This document shows positions 1-5,313 of a stretch of DNA of 5,313 nt, one piece after another (positions within the stretch are counted from its first letter, which is position 1; each line of letters begins with the position of its first letter). The notes under the pieces were generated by a model. The model was given only the letters and a program-made list of their open reading frames with translations, did not search any database and was not told where the DNA came from. Source of the DNA: DASCNA01 sp036011305 (GTDB taxonomy: Bacteria > Verrucomicrobiota > Lentisphaeria > Victivallales > GWF2-38-69). Location: the NCBI GenBank assembly GCA_036011305.1, contig DASCNA010000303.1, positions 1-5,313 of the forward strand, read 5' to 3'. Both the position numbers and the translations under genes were made by a program.

Positions 1-3000
1 GCACAATTGAACTCGGATGGAGACTTGTTTTTCTTTGGAAATTCTGATTACCTGGTTGGTCCAAATAGCTATGCATTCCGTTATGCGCCCAACCAGAATT
101 ATGGGTTGTTCTACAGTTCTACTATGGGACGATATCAATTTCTCGATGGTACGCAATCCGAAGTTTTAAGTATTCATGCCAACACAGGTAATACACTTGT
201 TGCCGGTAGCTTGGGAATAGGTGTAAGTTCAGCAACCGAAAGCCTCGAAACAAACGGAGCTCTGCGTCTGGGTAACACGACTACTTCCAATGCAGGTTCC
301 ATCAGATTCGATGGCACCGATTTCAAGGCTTATGATGGCAGTGTGTGGCACTCACTGACCAACGATCCGGATAACGACCCAAGCAACGAGTTGCAACAAC
401 TGATAATTTTCGGAGGACAATTGGGCCTCACCGGATCAGGAAGTGTTATTGATTTGACCCCGTTCCTCGACAATACAGATAATCAATCACTCAGCCTTAT
501 TGGTACTACCTTAAGTATCACCGGTGGAAATAGTGTCAGCTTGCCGCTCATTGCCGGCCCTACTGGTGCTACCGGCCCACAGGGTACGCAAGGAGTACAA
601 GGCGCACAAGGCCCAACCGGAGCTCAGGGTGCTCAGGGCTTACAAGGTCCAACCGGTGCACAAGGCATACAGGGCGCACAAGGCGCACAAGGTGTAGCCG
701 GGCCAACTGGCGTAGCTGGTGCTCAGGGAGTTGCCGGACCCTCAGGTCCTCAAGGTACACAGGGATTACAAGGTAATCAGGGTATCCAGGGACTAACAGG
801 CGCACAAGGCTTAATGGGGCCAACCGGTGCACAGGGACAGGCTGGAATTCAGGGACCTACAGGATCGCAAGGACAAGCCGGAGTTCAGGGTGTACAGGGA
901 GCAACAGGTGCTCAAGGACTACAAGGTCCACAAGGACCAACTGGTGCAAATGGTATTCAGGGGCTGCAAGGTTCTACCGGAGCACAGGGATTGCAGGGCG
1001 TTCAGGGAGCAACAGGCCCACAAGGTGCGCAAGGTGTTCAGGGTAATGTTGGCCCTCAGGGACCAACTGGTTCACAAGGTGTACAAGGTCAACAAGGACC
1101 CACAGGCCAGCAAGGTCAGCAAGGCGTGGCAGGATCTCAGGGGCCAACCGGCCCGCAGGGAATACAAGGAAACCTGGGGCAACAAGGTCCAACTGGAGCA
1201 CAGGGTTCTGCTGGACCCCAGGGACCAACCGGTGCCACTGGTGCGCAGGGAGTTCCCGGAAGTGCAGGCCCAACAGGTCCAACAGGCTCGCAAGGCCCCA
1301 TAGGATTACAAGGCATACAAGGTATAGCTGGTCAACAGGGACCTACCGGTCCACTAGGACCATTCGGTCCTCCAGGCCCACAGGGATTTCAGGGTCCGCA
1401 GGGTATTCAGGGACCCACCGGATCTCAGGGTAATGTTGGCCCAGCCGGGCCAACCGGACCTCAGGGTATTCAGGGTTTGGCAGGTGTGCAAGGCGCCACT
1501 GGCCCTCAAGGTGCCCAGGGATTACAAGGTCTGCAGGGTGCAACGGGTGCACAAGGAATTCAGGGTGTCCAGGGTAATGTTGGTCCTCAAGGTCCTACCG
1601 GAGCACAGGGCCCAACCGGAGCACAGGGTGTTACAGGTCCAACCGGAGCCCAGGGTCTTCAAGGTATTCAAGGTCCTTCTGGCGCGCAAGGTGCACAAGG
1701 TATCCAGGGTATTGCAGGAAACGCAGGCCCTACCGGACCACAAGGAGCGATAGGCTCACAGGGACCAGCAGGTCCGACTGGTCCACAAGGACCAAGTGGA
1801 TGGCAAGGAACACAGGGAGTACCGGGTCCTCAAGGAATACAAGGTATCCCAGGACCTACCGGAGCGGCAGGACCAACGGGTGCACAGGGAATACAAGGTC
1901 CAATTGGACCGGTTGGCCCACAAGGACTACTAGGACCACAAGGATCTACCGGAGCGACAGGACCTACTGGAGCACAAGGTGCGATTGGACAAGCCGGTCC
2001 GCAAGGCTTGCAAGGACCACCGGGAGTTCAGGGAATTCCAGGCAATCAAGGACCAGCGGGACCAACAGGTCCCCAGGGACAGCAAGGCAATGCTGGTGCT
2101 CAGGGACCAATGGGTCCATCCGGCCCCACCGGAGCGCAAGGGCAACAGGGAATTCAAGGACAGCAAGGAAACAGTGGACCCGCTGGTCCGCAAGGAGTTC
2201 AAGGATCAACAGGGCCACAAGGCTCTCAGGGAATTCAGGGAGTTACCGGACCGACAGGACCATTGCAGGCAGGTACATTGGATCAGACATTACGACACAA
2301 CGGAACAACTTGGGTGGCTGATGGAAATTTGATCAACACCGGAAGCGCTGTTGGCATTGGTACATCGTCACCGACTCAACCATTGCATGTTGCAGGTGAT
2401 GTTGTTGTGGGCGGATCAGGCTCTACTTACGATGGAACTGATGAGTTCGTGAAAATTGAAGGACAAAGCGAAGAATGGTATATGGGTGTCCGTAACTTGA
2501 GCACAAGTAGTAATTCAGATTTTCATATCGGCCTGACACAGGCCCAGGATGGAATCTTTCACATACAACCCAATGGAAATGTGGGTATCGGGACAACTGG
2601 ACCAACAGATAAATTGCAGGTGGATGGAACTATTAAAACCATGGGATTTACCTTGACTTTCAATCCCAACCAAGGACACGTGATTGCTGGAGATAATTTG
2701 GGCCGGGCCGGTTGGGTCGATCCAAACCTGCTGATTGATGACGACCTTGCTGATGGTTTGACAATTTCAGGTTCAGCCAGCAAAACCGTCACTATCACGA
2801 GAACAGGAACATTCCCGGATTTGCAAGCTTCGTTCACCGATCTTGTTGATGACGCAGATGCTAATGCCACGAATGAACTTCAAAACTTGAGCATTTCGGG
2901 AACCACCTTGACAATTTCCAGTGGAAATTCGGTTAGTGTTCCAACTAGTATCGGGCCTACCGGAGCAACCGGGGCAACCGGGGCACCAGGACCACAAGGA

Positions 3001-4203
3001 ATCCAGGGAGTTCAAGGACCAATTGGGCCGCAAGGTAACCCTGGAATTCCGGGAGTTGCCGGGCCAACCGGACCCCAGGGACCAGTTGGTGTTCAAGGAC
3101 CGCAAGGTTTGACAGGTGCGATAGGACCGGCAGGAGCTACAGGTGCAACAGGACCAAATGGTGCTCAGGGACCACAGGGTAACCAAGGGGTTCAAGGACC
3201 GACAGGTTCACAAGGACCACAGGGCAACCAAGGGATTCAAGGACCGACAGGTTCACAAGGACCACAGGGCAACCAAGGGGTTCAAGGACCGACAGGTTCA
3301 CAAGGACCACAGGGCAACCAAGGGATTCAAGGACCGACAGGTTCACAAGGAGCACAGGGCAACCAAGGAGCGCAAGGACCGGCAGGTCCACAAGGAGCGC
3401 AGGGAAACCAAGGTGCTCAAGGGCCGACAGGTCCGATTGGTTCGCAAGGGCCACAAGGACCTGTAGGTGTTCAGGGGCCACAAGGCCTACCTGGAGTTCC
3501 AGGGGCAGCAGGAGCTACCGGAGCAGTTGGTCCGGTAGGCGCACAGGGTCCACAGGGCCCAATGGGGCCACAAGGGCCACCAGGCTTGCAAGGCATTCCC
3601 GGAAATGACGGTGCCGCAGGGCCGCAGGGACCGGTTGGGCCACAGGGACCGGTTGGGCCACAGGGACCGGCAGGGTCGCAGGGACCGGCAGGGTCGCAGG
3701 GACCGGCAGGGTCACAGGGACCGGCAGGGTCGCAGGGACCGGCAGGGTCGCAGGGACCGGCAGGGCCGCAGGGACCGGCAGGCAACAATGGTGCACAAGG
3801 ACCAGCAGGACCCATAGACCAAATTACACACAGGTATTCTTCATATACACAGTGGGCAACGGGATCAAACGGTGCGTGGGTCAACGCAAATGCTTCGGTT
3901 ACCTTGACAACTCACGGAGGATCAAATGATGTCTTCGTAGCGTGCACTGTCCACCCGTGGGTTTATGCCGATTATGTGGGCTTCAGAATAATGAGAGACG
4001 GAAGCGTAAACTTAGGAGGAGGAGTTATGAGTGCGTACAATATAGTGGAAGAATCAGGTCACTGGACGTGGTGTATTACAGTGTTGGACTTAAACCCCAG
4101 CGCAGGTTCTCATACGTACAGATTGCAGTTATACCAAAGTGATGGCGGCACAAATACGCACATCAACGAAGTATTTATGCAAGTTTGCGAGATTAACGAG
4201 TAA
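1..4203 (+). CDS. Giant collagen-like modular fibre protein, 5' end missing
   Basis: The frame is open from the first base (GCA CAA TTG...) to a TAA at 4201-4203, giving 1400 visible codons. The TTG at 7 is probably internal, so the real start and any signal peptide lie upstream. Modules, in codons counted from position 1: 1-185, beta-rich fibre segment with a LGIG motif (71-74), a GTDFKAYDGSVWHSL segment (105-119) and a D-rich DPDNDPSNELQ linker (122-132); 186-755, 190 Gly-X-Y triplets; 756-984, fibre segment with GIGT motifs (785-788, 862-865) and a second D-rich NELQ linker (950-961); 985-1272, 96 Gly-X-Y triplets; 1273-1400, a C-terminal domain with Cys1315, Cys1358 and Cys1396. Collagen-like proteins form trimeric rods, so a surface or exported adhesive stalk is the likely role (inference). 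I see no LPXTG, no clear type IX secretion sorting domain and no C-terminal membrane segment, so attachment must depend on the missing N-terminus or on partners. A phage or tailocin tail fibre is an alternative, but no phage gene is visible. Confidence 0.93.
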   Translation, partial: AQLNSDGDLFFFGNSDYLVGPNSYAFRYAPNQNYGLFYSSTMGRYQFLDGTQSEVLSIHANTGNTLVAGSLGIGVSSATESLETNGALRLGNTTTSNAGSIRFDGTDFKAYDGSVWHSLTNDPDNDPSNELQQLIIFGGQLGLTGSGSVIDLTPFLDNTDNQSLSLIGTTLSITGGNSVSLPLIAGPTGATGPQGTQGVQGAQGPTGAQGAQGLQGPTGAQGIQGAQGAQGVAGPTGVAGAQGVAGPSGPQGTQGLQGNQGIQGLTGAQGLMGPTGAQGQAGIQGPTGSQGQAGVQGVQGATGAQGLQGPQGPTGANGIQGLQGSTGAQGLQGVQGATGPQGAQGVQGNVGPQGPTGSQGVQGQQGPTGQQGQQGVAGSQGPTGPQGIQGNLGQQGPTGAQGSAGPQGPTGATGAQGVPGSAGPTGPTGSQGPIGLQGIQGIAGQQGPTGPLGPFGPPGPQGFQGPQGIQGPTGSQGNVGPAGPTGPQGIQGLAGVQGATGPQGAQGLQGLQGATGAQGIQGVQGNVGPQGPTGAQGPTGAQGVTGPTGAQGLQGIQGPSGAQGAQGIQGIAGNAGPTGPQGAIGSQGPAGPTGPQGPSGWQGTQGVPGPQGIQGIPGPTGAAGPTGAQGIQGPIGPVGPQGLLGPQGSTGATGPTGAQGAIGQAGPQGLQGPPGVQGIPGNQGPAGPTGPQGQQGNAGAQGPMGPSGPTGAQGQQGIQGQQGNSGPAGPQGVQGSTGPQGSQGIQGVTGPTGPLQAGTLDQTLRHNGTTWVADGNLINTGSAVGIGTSSPTQPLHVAGDVVVGGSGSTYDGTDEFVKIEGQSEEWYMGVRNLSTSSNSDFHIGLTQAQDGIFHIQPNGNVGIGTTGPTDKLQVDGTIKTMGFTLTFNPNQGHVIAGDNLGRAGWVDPNLLIDDDLADGLTISGSASKTVTITRTGTFPDLQASFTDLVDDADANATNELQNLSISGTTLTISSGNSVSVPTSIGPTGATGATGAPGPQGIQGVQGPIGPQGNPGIPGVAGPTGPQGPVGVQGPQGLTGAIGPAGATGATGPNGAQGPQGNQGVQGPTGSQGPQGNQGIQGPTGSQGPQGNQGVQGPTGSQGPQGNQGIQGPTGSQGAQGNQGAQGPAGPQGAQGNQGAQGPTGPIGSQGPQGPVGVQGPQGLPGVPGAAGATGAVGPVGAQGPQGPMGPQGPPGLQGIPGNDGAAGPQGPVGPQGPVGPQGPAGSQGPAGSQGPAGSQGPAGSQGPAGSQGPAGPQGPAGNNGAQGPAGPIDQITHRYSSYTQWATGSNGAWVNANASVTLTTHGGSNDVFVACTVHPWVYADYVGFRIMRDGSVNLGGGVMSAYNIVEESGHWTWCITVLDLNPSAGSHTYRLQLYQSDGGTNTHINEVFMQVCEINE
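484..555 (+). repeat. Neck module, copy 1, directly before collagen block 1
   Basis: Codons 162-185 encode a 24-residue segment with the conserved core GTTLSI(T)GGNSVSLP that abuts the first Gly-X-Y triplet. It matches the segment at 2881-2952 in length with no gap, and 14 of 24 residues are identical by eye. Alternating hydrophobic and small or polar residues suggest short beta strands. A role as a trimer neck that sets the register of the following collagen rod is inference. Confidence 0.8.
556..2265 (+). repeat. Collagen-like block 1: 190 uninterrupted Gly-X-Y triplets
   Basis: Every third codon encodes glycine from GGC at 556 to the triplet GPL at 2257-2265, with no interruption in 570 codons. 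Common triplets are GPT, GAQ, GPQ, GIQ, GVQ and GLQ; the Y position is dominated by Gln and Thr. There is no Lys, Arg, Asp or Glu in the block and a single Trp (GWQ near 1799). Threonine in GPT triplets is typical of other bacterial collagens such as Bacillus BclA, where proline is not hydroxylated. The expected structure is a trimeric, rigid rod. Confidence 0.95.
2881..2952 (+). repeat. Neck module, copy 2, directly before collagen block 2
   Basis: Codons 961-984 repeat the pattern of copy 1 (core GTTLTISSGNSVSVP) and also end exactly where Gly-X-Y begins. Both copies are preceded by a D-rich linker containing NELQ: the linker sits 30 codons upstream in copy 1 and immediately upstream in copy 2. 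Confidence 0.8.
3160..3429 (+). repeat. 45-bp tandem array, six units, coding for 15-residue collagen repeats
   Basis: Six consecutive 45-bp units (starting at 3160, 3205, 3250, 3295, 3340 and 3385) encode variants of GSQGPQGNQGVQGPT. The units at 3205 and 3295 are identical at the DNA level. Units 1-4 alternate Val and Ile in the fourth triplet, so the latest event looks like duplication of a 90-bp pair. Units 5-6 replace several residues with Ala. Each unit is five Gly-X-Y triplets, so gain or loss keeps both the reading frame and the collagen register. Confidence 0.93.
3619..3780 (+). repeat. 18-bp tandem array, nine units, coding for G(P/S)QGP(A/V)
   Basis: Nine consecutive 18-bp units encode GPQGPV twice, GPQGPA, GSQGPA five times and GPQGPA. 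The five GSQGPA units differ at a single base (TCA instead of TCG in the unit at 3709-3726). Codon choice is uniform and GC-rich (CCG, GCA, GGG, TCG), unlike the mixed CCA/CCT/GGT/GGA use elsewhere in the gene, as expected for recent slippage or unequal exchange. The unit equals two Gly-X-Y triplets, so copy-number change stays in frame. Confidence 0.93.
3817..4203 (+). other. C-terminal 128-residue domain of the fibre protein, family not recognised
   Basis: After the last collagen triplet the protein has a non-repetitive domain (codons 1273-1400) rich in aromatic residues and beta-type alternation: W(A)TGSNGAWVNANASVTL, then FRIMRDGSVNLGGG, then GSHTYRLQLYQ and a final EVFMQVCEI. Three cysteines (1315, 1358, 1396) are an odd number, so inter-chain bonding in a trimer is possible. 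The pattern of a G-x-H-T-Y strand near the end followed by a last hydrophobic strand is reminiscent of jelly-roll heads (C1q-like or phage fibre tips) that cap trimeric collagens, but I cannot assign a family from sequence alone. Confidence 0.6.
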
Positions 4204-4232
4204 ATTGATAACCCATAAAAACATTTCACAAA

Positions 4233-4739
4233 ATGAAAACAATTATAAATTTCATCGTAAAATTTACATGGCACTTGATGTTGTCGGGAACCTTCTTGAT
4301 TTTAACAGTCACCGTTGGGCATAGCCAACAAATAGAAAGTAATGCCATTCCAAGTGAATCCATTGACAATATCATTGCAGAACTAAATGCATTGCGCCAT
4401 ATTGAAGGGGTGGAAATCGGTAGCTTGATTTGCGAAAATGATGATGGGAAATGGGTGCTTTGCACCGGTTCCCCCTTTGAGAAAATCGAAGGATTTTGCA
4501 CCAATGTACCTTACGTGACAGCTAACAAAGCGCAACCGAACGAAAAGCAAGATGAATTTACTGCTTTGGCCTCCATGAAAAATGGTGTAATCATAGCAAA
4601 TGACCGAATTTGTGTTTGCAAAGATGTAGGGCTGGTTAAAAAATGTGACAAAGATGAGGAAGCATACGGTATAGCATTAACAAACGCCAATACACAAAGG
4701 AGTAAATTCATAGTAAAGGTTTTTGGGAAGTACCGTTAA
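4233..4739 (+). CDS. Secreted six-cysteine protein, possible fibre partner
   Basis: This 168-residue protein starts at ATG 4233, 29 bp after the fibre gene's stop. No Shine-Dalgarno sequence is present; the leader is A-rich, which is usual in Bacteroidota. Residues 1-31 look like a Sec signal peptide: K2 and K10, a hydrophobic stretch over about 15-28, and probable cleavage before Gln32 (GHS/QQ). The mature part has six cysteines (67, 77, 89, 127, 129, 138), an even number suited to disulfides outside the cytoplasm, including a CVC pair. Residues 60-168 follow a layout seen in beta modules attached to fibre-like proteins: GSLI near the start, a central IEGF segment, an ALASMKNGVII strand, then AYGIALTNA and a closing strand FIVKVFGKY. 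That resemblance is by eye and no family name is claimed. Co-transcription with the fibre gene suggests a cap, anchor or maturation partner (inference). Confidence 0.88.
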   Translation: MKTIINFIVKFTWHLMLSGTFLILTVTVGHSQQIESNAIPSESIDNIIAELNALRHIEGVEIGSLICENDDGKWVLCTGSPFEKIEGFCTNVPYVTANKAQPNEKQDEFTALASMKNGVIIANDRICVCKDVGLVKKCDKDEEAYGIALTNANTQRSKFIVKVFGKYR

Positions 4740-4782
4740 GATAGAAGATCTCAACTAATCAGATTGTTCTCCGATTGCTTAC

Positions 4783-4822
4783 AATGTCTTGTGGCTGGAA
4801 GTAAAGCACAGGACATTTTTTT
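4783..4822 (+). terminator. Intrinsic terminator after the fibre operon
   Basis: The arms AATGTCTTGTG (4783-4793) and CACAGGACATT (4807-4817) pair over 11 positions with one G-U wobble and enclose a 13-nt loop. A run of seven T (4816-4822) overlaps and follows the 3' arm. It lies 43 bp after the stop of the small secreted protein gene. No comparable hairpin occurs in the 29-bp gap between the two genes, which supports one shared transcript ending here. Confidence 0.75.
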
Positions 4823-5160
4823 AGCATCCAAAATATACTTTCAAAAAGTTTGGCAATTGCATGGATTAGTTCCGTAATCCTTTCCTTGAAGGTCTTTCTG
4901 TAAATCAATCTACATCCGTTTCCCTAATTTTACTTCCCAAGTATGTAAGACTATCTTTTGTTGTGTGGGTTTGTTTTAAGTCTTTCGTTGCTCTCCCGCA
5001 GTTTTCGACCCATATGTCTCCATCAAATTACATCAAGTTGCTGAGGTAAACATACTGGTATATCAACAATGAGGAGAATTGGGTTTTGCGAAAAATAAAA
5101 AACCACTGTCGAGTGCACATCATGAAATACAACTCTTTTCAAAGAATCACTTTATCGCAC
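4823..5160. other. AT-rich intergenic region, no gene seen
   Basis: About 340 bp lie between the terminator and the insertion-sequence end. On both strands the open stretches are short. The longest I found on the minus strand are 31 codons with an ATG (5028-5123) and 40 codons without a start (4905-5027), neither with recognisable protein features. I see no tRNA, riboswitch or clear promoter. Confidence 0.6.
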
Positions 5161-5180
5161 GGGGAGTTTATTTAAACTGC
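5161..5180. repeat. Candidate terminal inverted repeat of the insertion sequence
   Basis: The 20 bases between the transposase stop and the presumed element edge begin GGGG and contain a short internal palindrome (GTTTA-TT-TAAAC, 5166-5177). If 5161 is the true edge and the element makes 8-bp target duplications, as IS1595 members usually do, the flanking copy would be TATCGCAC at 5153-5160. The partner repeat is not in the window. Confidence 0.45.
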
Positions 5181-5313
5181 TTATCTGCTTCGCTCCTCCT
5201 GTTTTATTTGATTCTTTGTTATTGTTTTAAGTGGGCTTGGAGGTGAGGCCAAAGCTTGTTGTACGAGCCGATAGAACAATTTTCCTCTATGGTTTGACGA
5301 CTTTCTGTTAAAG
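5181..5313 (-). CDS. ISXO2-like/IS1595-family transposase, C-terminal fragment
   Basis: Reading the minus strand from 5312, 43 codons stay open to a TAA at 5183-5181. The peptide starts FNRKSSNHRGKLFYRLVQQA and continues with a Pro/Ser/Lys-rich tail ending QEERSR. ISXO2-like DDE transposases of the IS1595 family typically end with an FNR(R/K) motif followed by a basic stretch, an LF-x-RLL-x-QA helix and a short variable tail; all of these are present here in order. The catalytic DDE residues would lie upstream, outside the window, so it cannot be judged whether the gene is intact. It is too short to have been called as a full gene here. Assignment is by motif recall. Confidence 0.7.
   Translation of the reverse strand, partial: FNRKSSNHRGKLFYRLVQQALASPPSPLKTITKNQIKQEERSR

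Larger units (their letters stand above)
2953..3816 (+). repeat. Collagen-like block 2: 96 uninterrupted Gly-X-Y triplets
   Basis: The second block runs from GGG at 2953 to the triplet GPI at 3808-3816 and has no interruption in 288 codons. It carries one charged residue, the Asp of GND (codon 1203). Compared with block 1 it is richer in near-identical DNA repeats: a 45-bp array in its middle and an 18-bp array near its end. That suggests it grew by recent tandem duplication while block 1 has diverged more. Confidence 0.95.
5161..5313 (-). mobile_element. 3' end of an IS1595-family (ISXO2-like) insertion sequence, cut by the window edge
   Basis: The right edge carries the end of a transposase gene on the minus strand and, 20 bp past its stop, a sequence starting GGGGAGTTTATTTAAACTGC on the plus strand at 5161. 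Ends beginning with G runs close to the transposase stop are usual in IS1595-type elements (recollection of the family). The outer boundary at 5161 is inferred. The other end lies outside the window. Confidence 0.6.

Noticed and set aside
556..3816. The short-period repeats considered as a CRISPR array or other non-coding array
   Set aside because: The repeats are coding, in one frame, with 9-bp periodicity from Gly-X-Y and no unique spacers.
3471..3884. Long minus-strand open frames opposite the collagen blocks, for example a 137-codon Pro/Gly/Cys-rich one
   Set aside because: They mirror the Gly-X-Y codon periodicity of the plus strand and have repeat-driven composition with no independent protein features; they are shadows.
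4905..5027. A 40-codon minus-strand open stretch with a protein-like appearance (contains DGDIWVENCGRATKD)
   Set aside because: It has no start codon, is preceded directly by an in-frame stop and shows no recognisable family. A run of this length is expected by chance. It could be a remnant but this cannot be supported.
5080..5104. Possible hairpin TGGGTTTT ... AAAAAACCA
   Set aside because: Weak, A/T-only core with a mismatch or bulge; not adjacent to a gene end that needs it.
5028..5123. A 31-codon minus-strand frame with an ATG, in the same frame as the 40-codon stretch
   Set aside because: No ribosome binding site, no family resemblance, and biased towards hydrophobic residues as expected from AT-rich DNA.
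5140..5218. Perfect 10-bp inverted repeat CAAAGAATCA (5140-5149) and TGATTCTTTG (5209-5218) spanning the presumed insertion edge
   Set aside because: One such match is not surprising in several hundred bases, and it straddles the boundary of the element, so it does not fit a terminal repeat or terminator.

Overview
The window most likely comes from a Bacteroidota (Bacteroidetes) genome. The evidence is the style of the fibre modules in the large gene (repeated GIGT-type segments, a D-rich 'DxDNxxxNELQ' linker and a 'GTxFxxYDGSxWxSL' segment, all common in large exported proteins of that phylum), the absence of a Shine-Dalgarno sequence before the second gene, and a Bacteroidota-like signal peptide ending in SQQ. 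This assignment is inference from sequence style; there is no rRNA or housekeeping gene in the window.

Layout: positions 1-4203 are the 3' part of one very large plus-strand gene, open at the left edge. It encodes a modular fibre: an N-terminal beta-rich fibre segment, a collagen-like block of 190 uninterrupted Gly-X-Y triplets (556-2265), a central fibre segment (2266-2952), a second collagen-like block of 96 triplets (2953-3816), and a 128-residue C-terminal domain with three cysteines that I cannot assign. Each collagen block is preceded by the same 24-residue neck. The second block contains two exact-register tandem arrays (six 45-bp units and nine 18-bp units). Only one charged residue is visible in all 858 collagen-like residues.

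After a 29-bp gap, positions 4233-4739 encode a small exported protein with six cysteines in its predicted mature part. It is probably co-transcribed with the fibre gene, because a good intrinsic terminator (4783-4822) follows it and none lies between the two genes. Its second half resembles a beta module often attached to fibre-like proteins, so it may be a partner or cap of the fibre; this is inference.

Positions 4823-5160 hold no convincing gene. From 5161 to the right edge lies the end of an insertion sequence on the minus strand: a 43-residue C-terminal piece of an ISXO2-like/IS1595-family transposase (5181-5312) and, 20 bp beyond its stop, a candidate terminal repeat starting GGGG at 5161. 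The fibre operon and the insertion sequence point towards each other.
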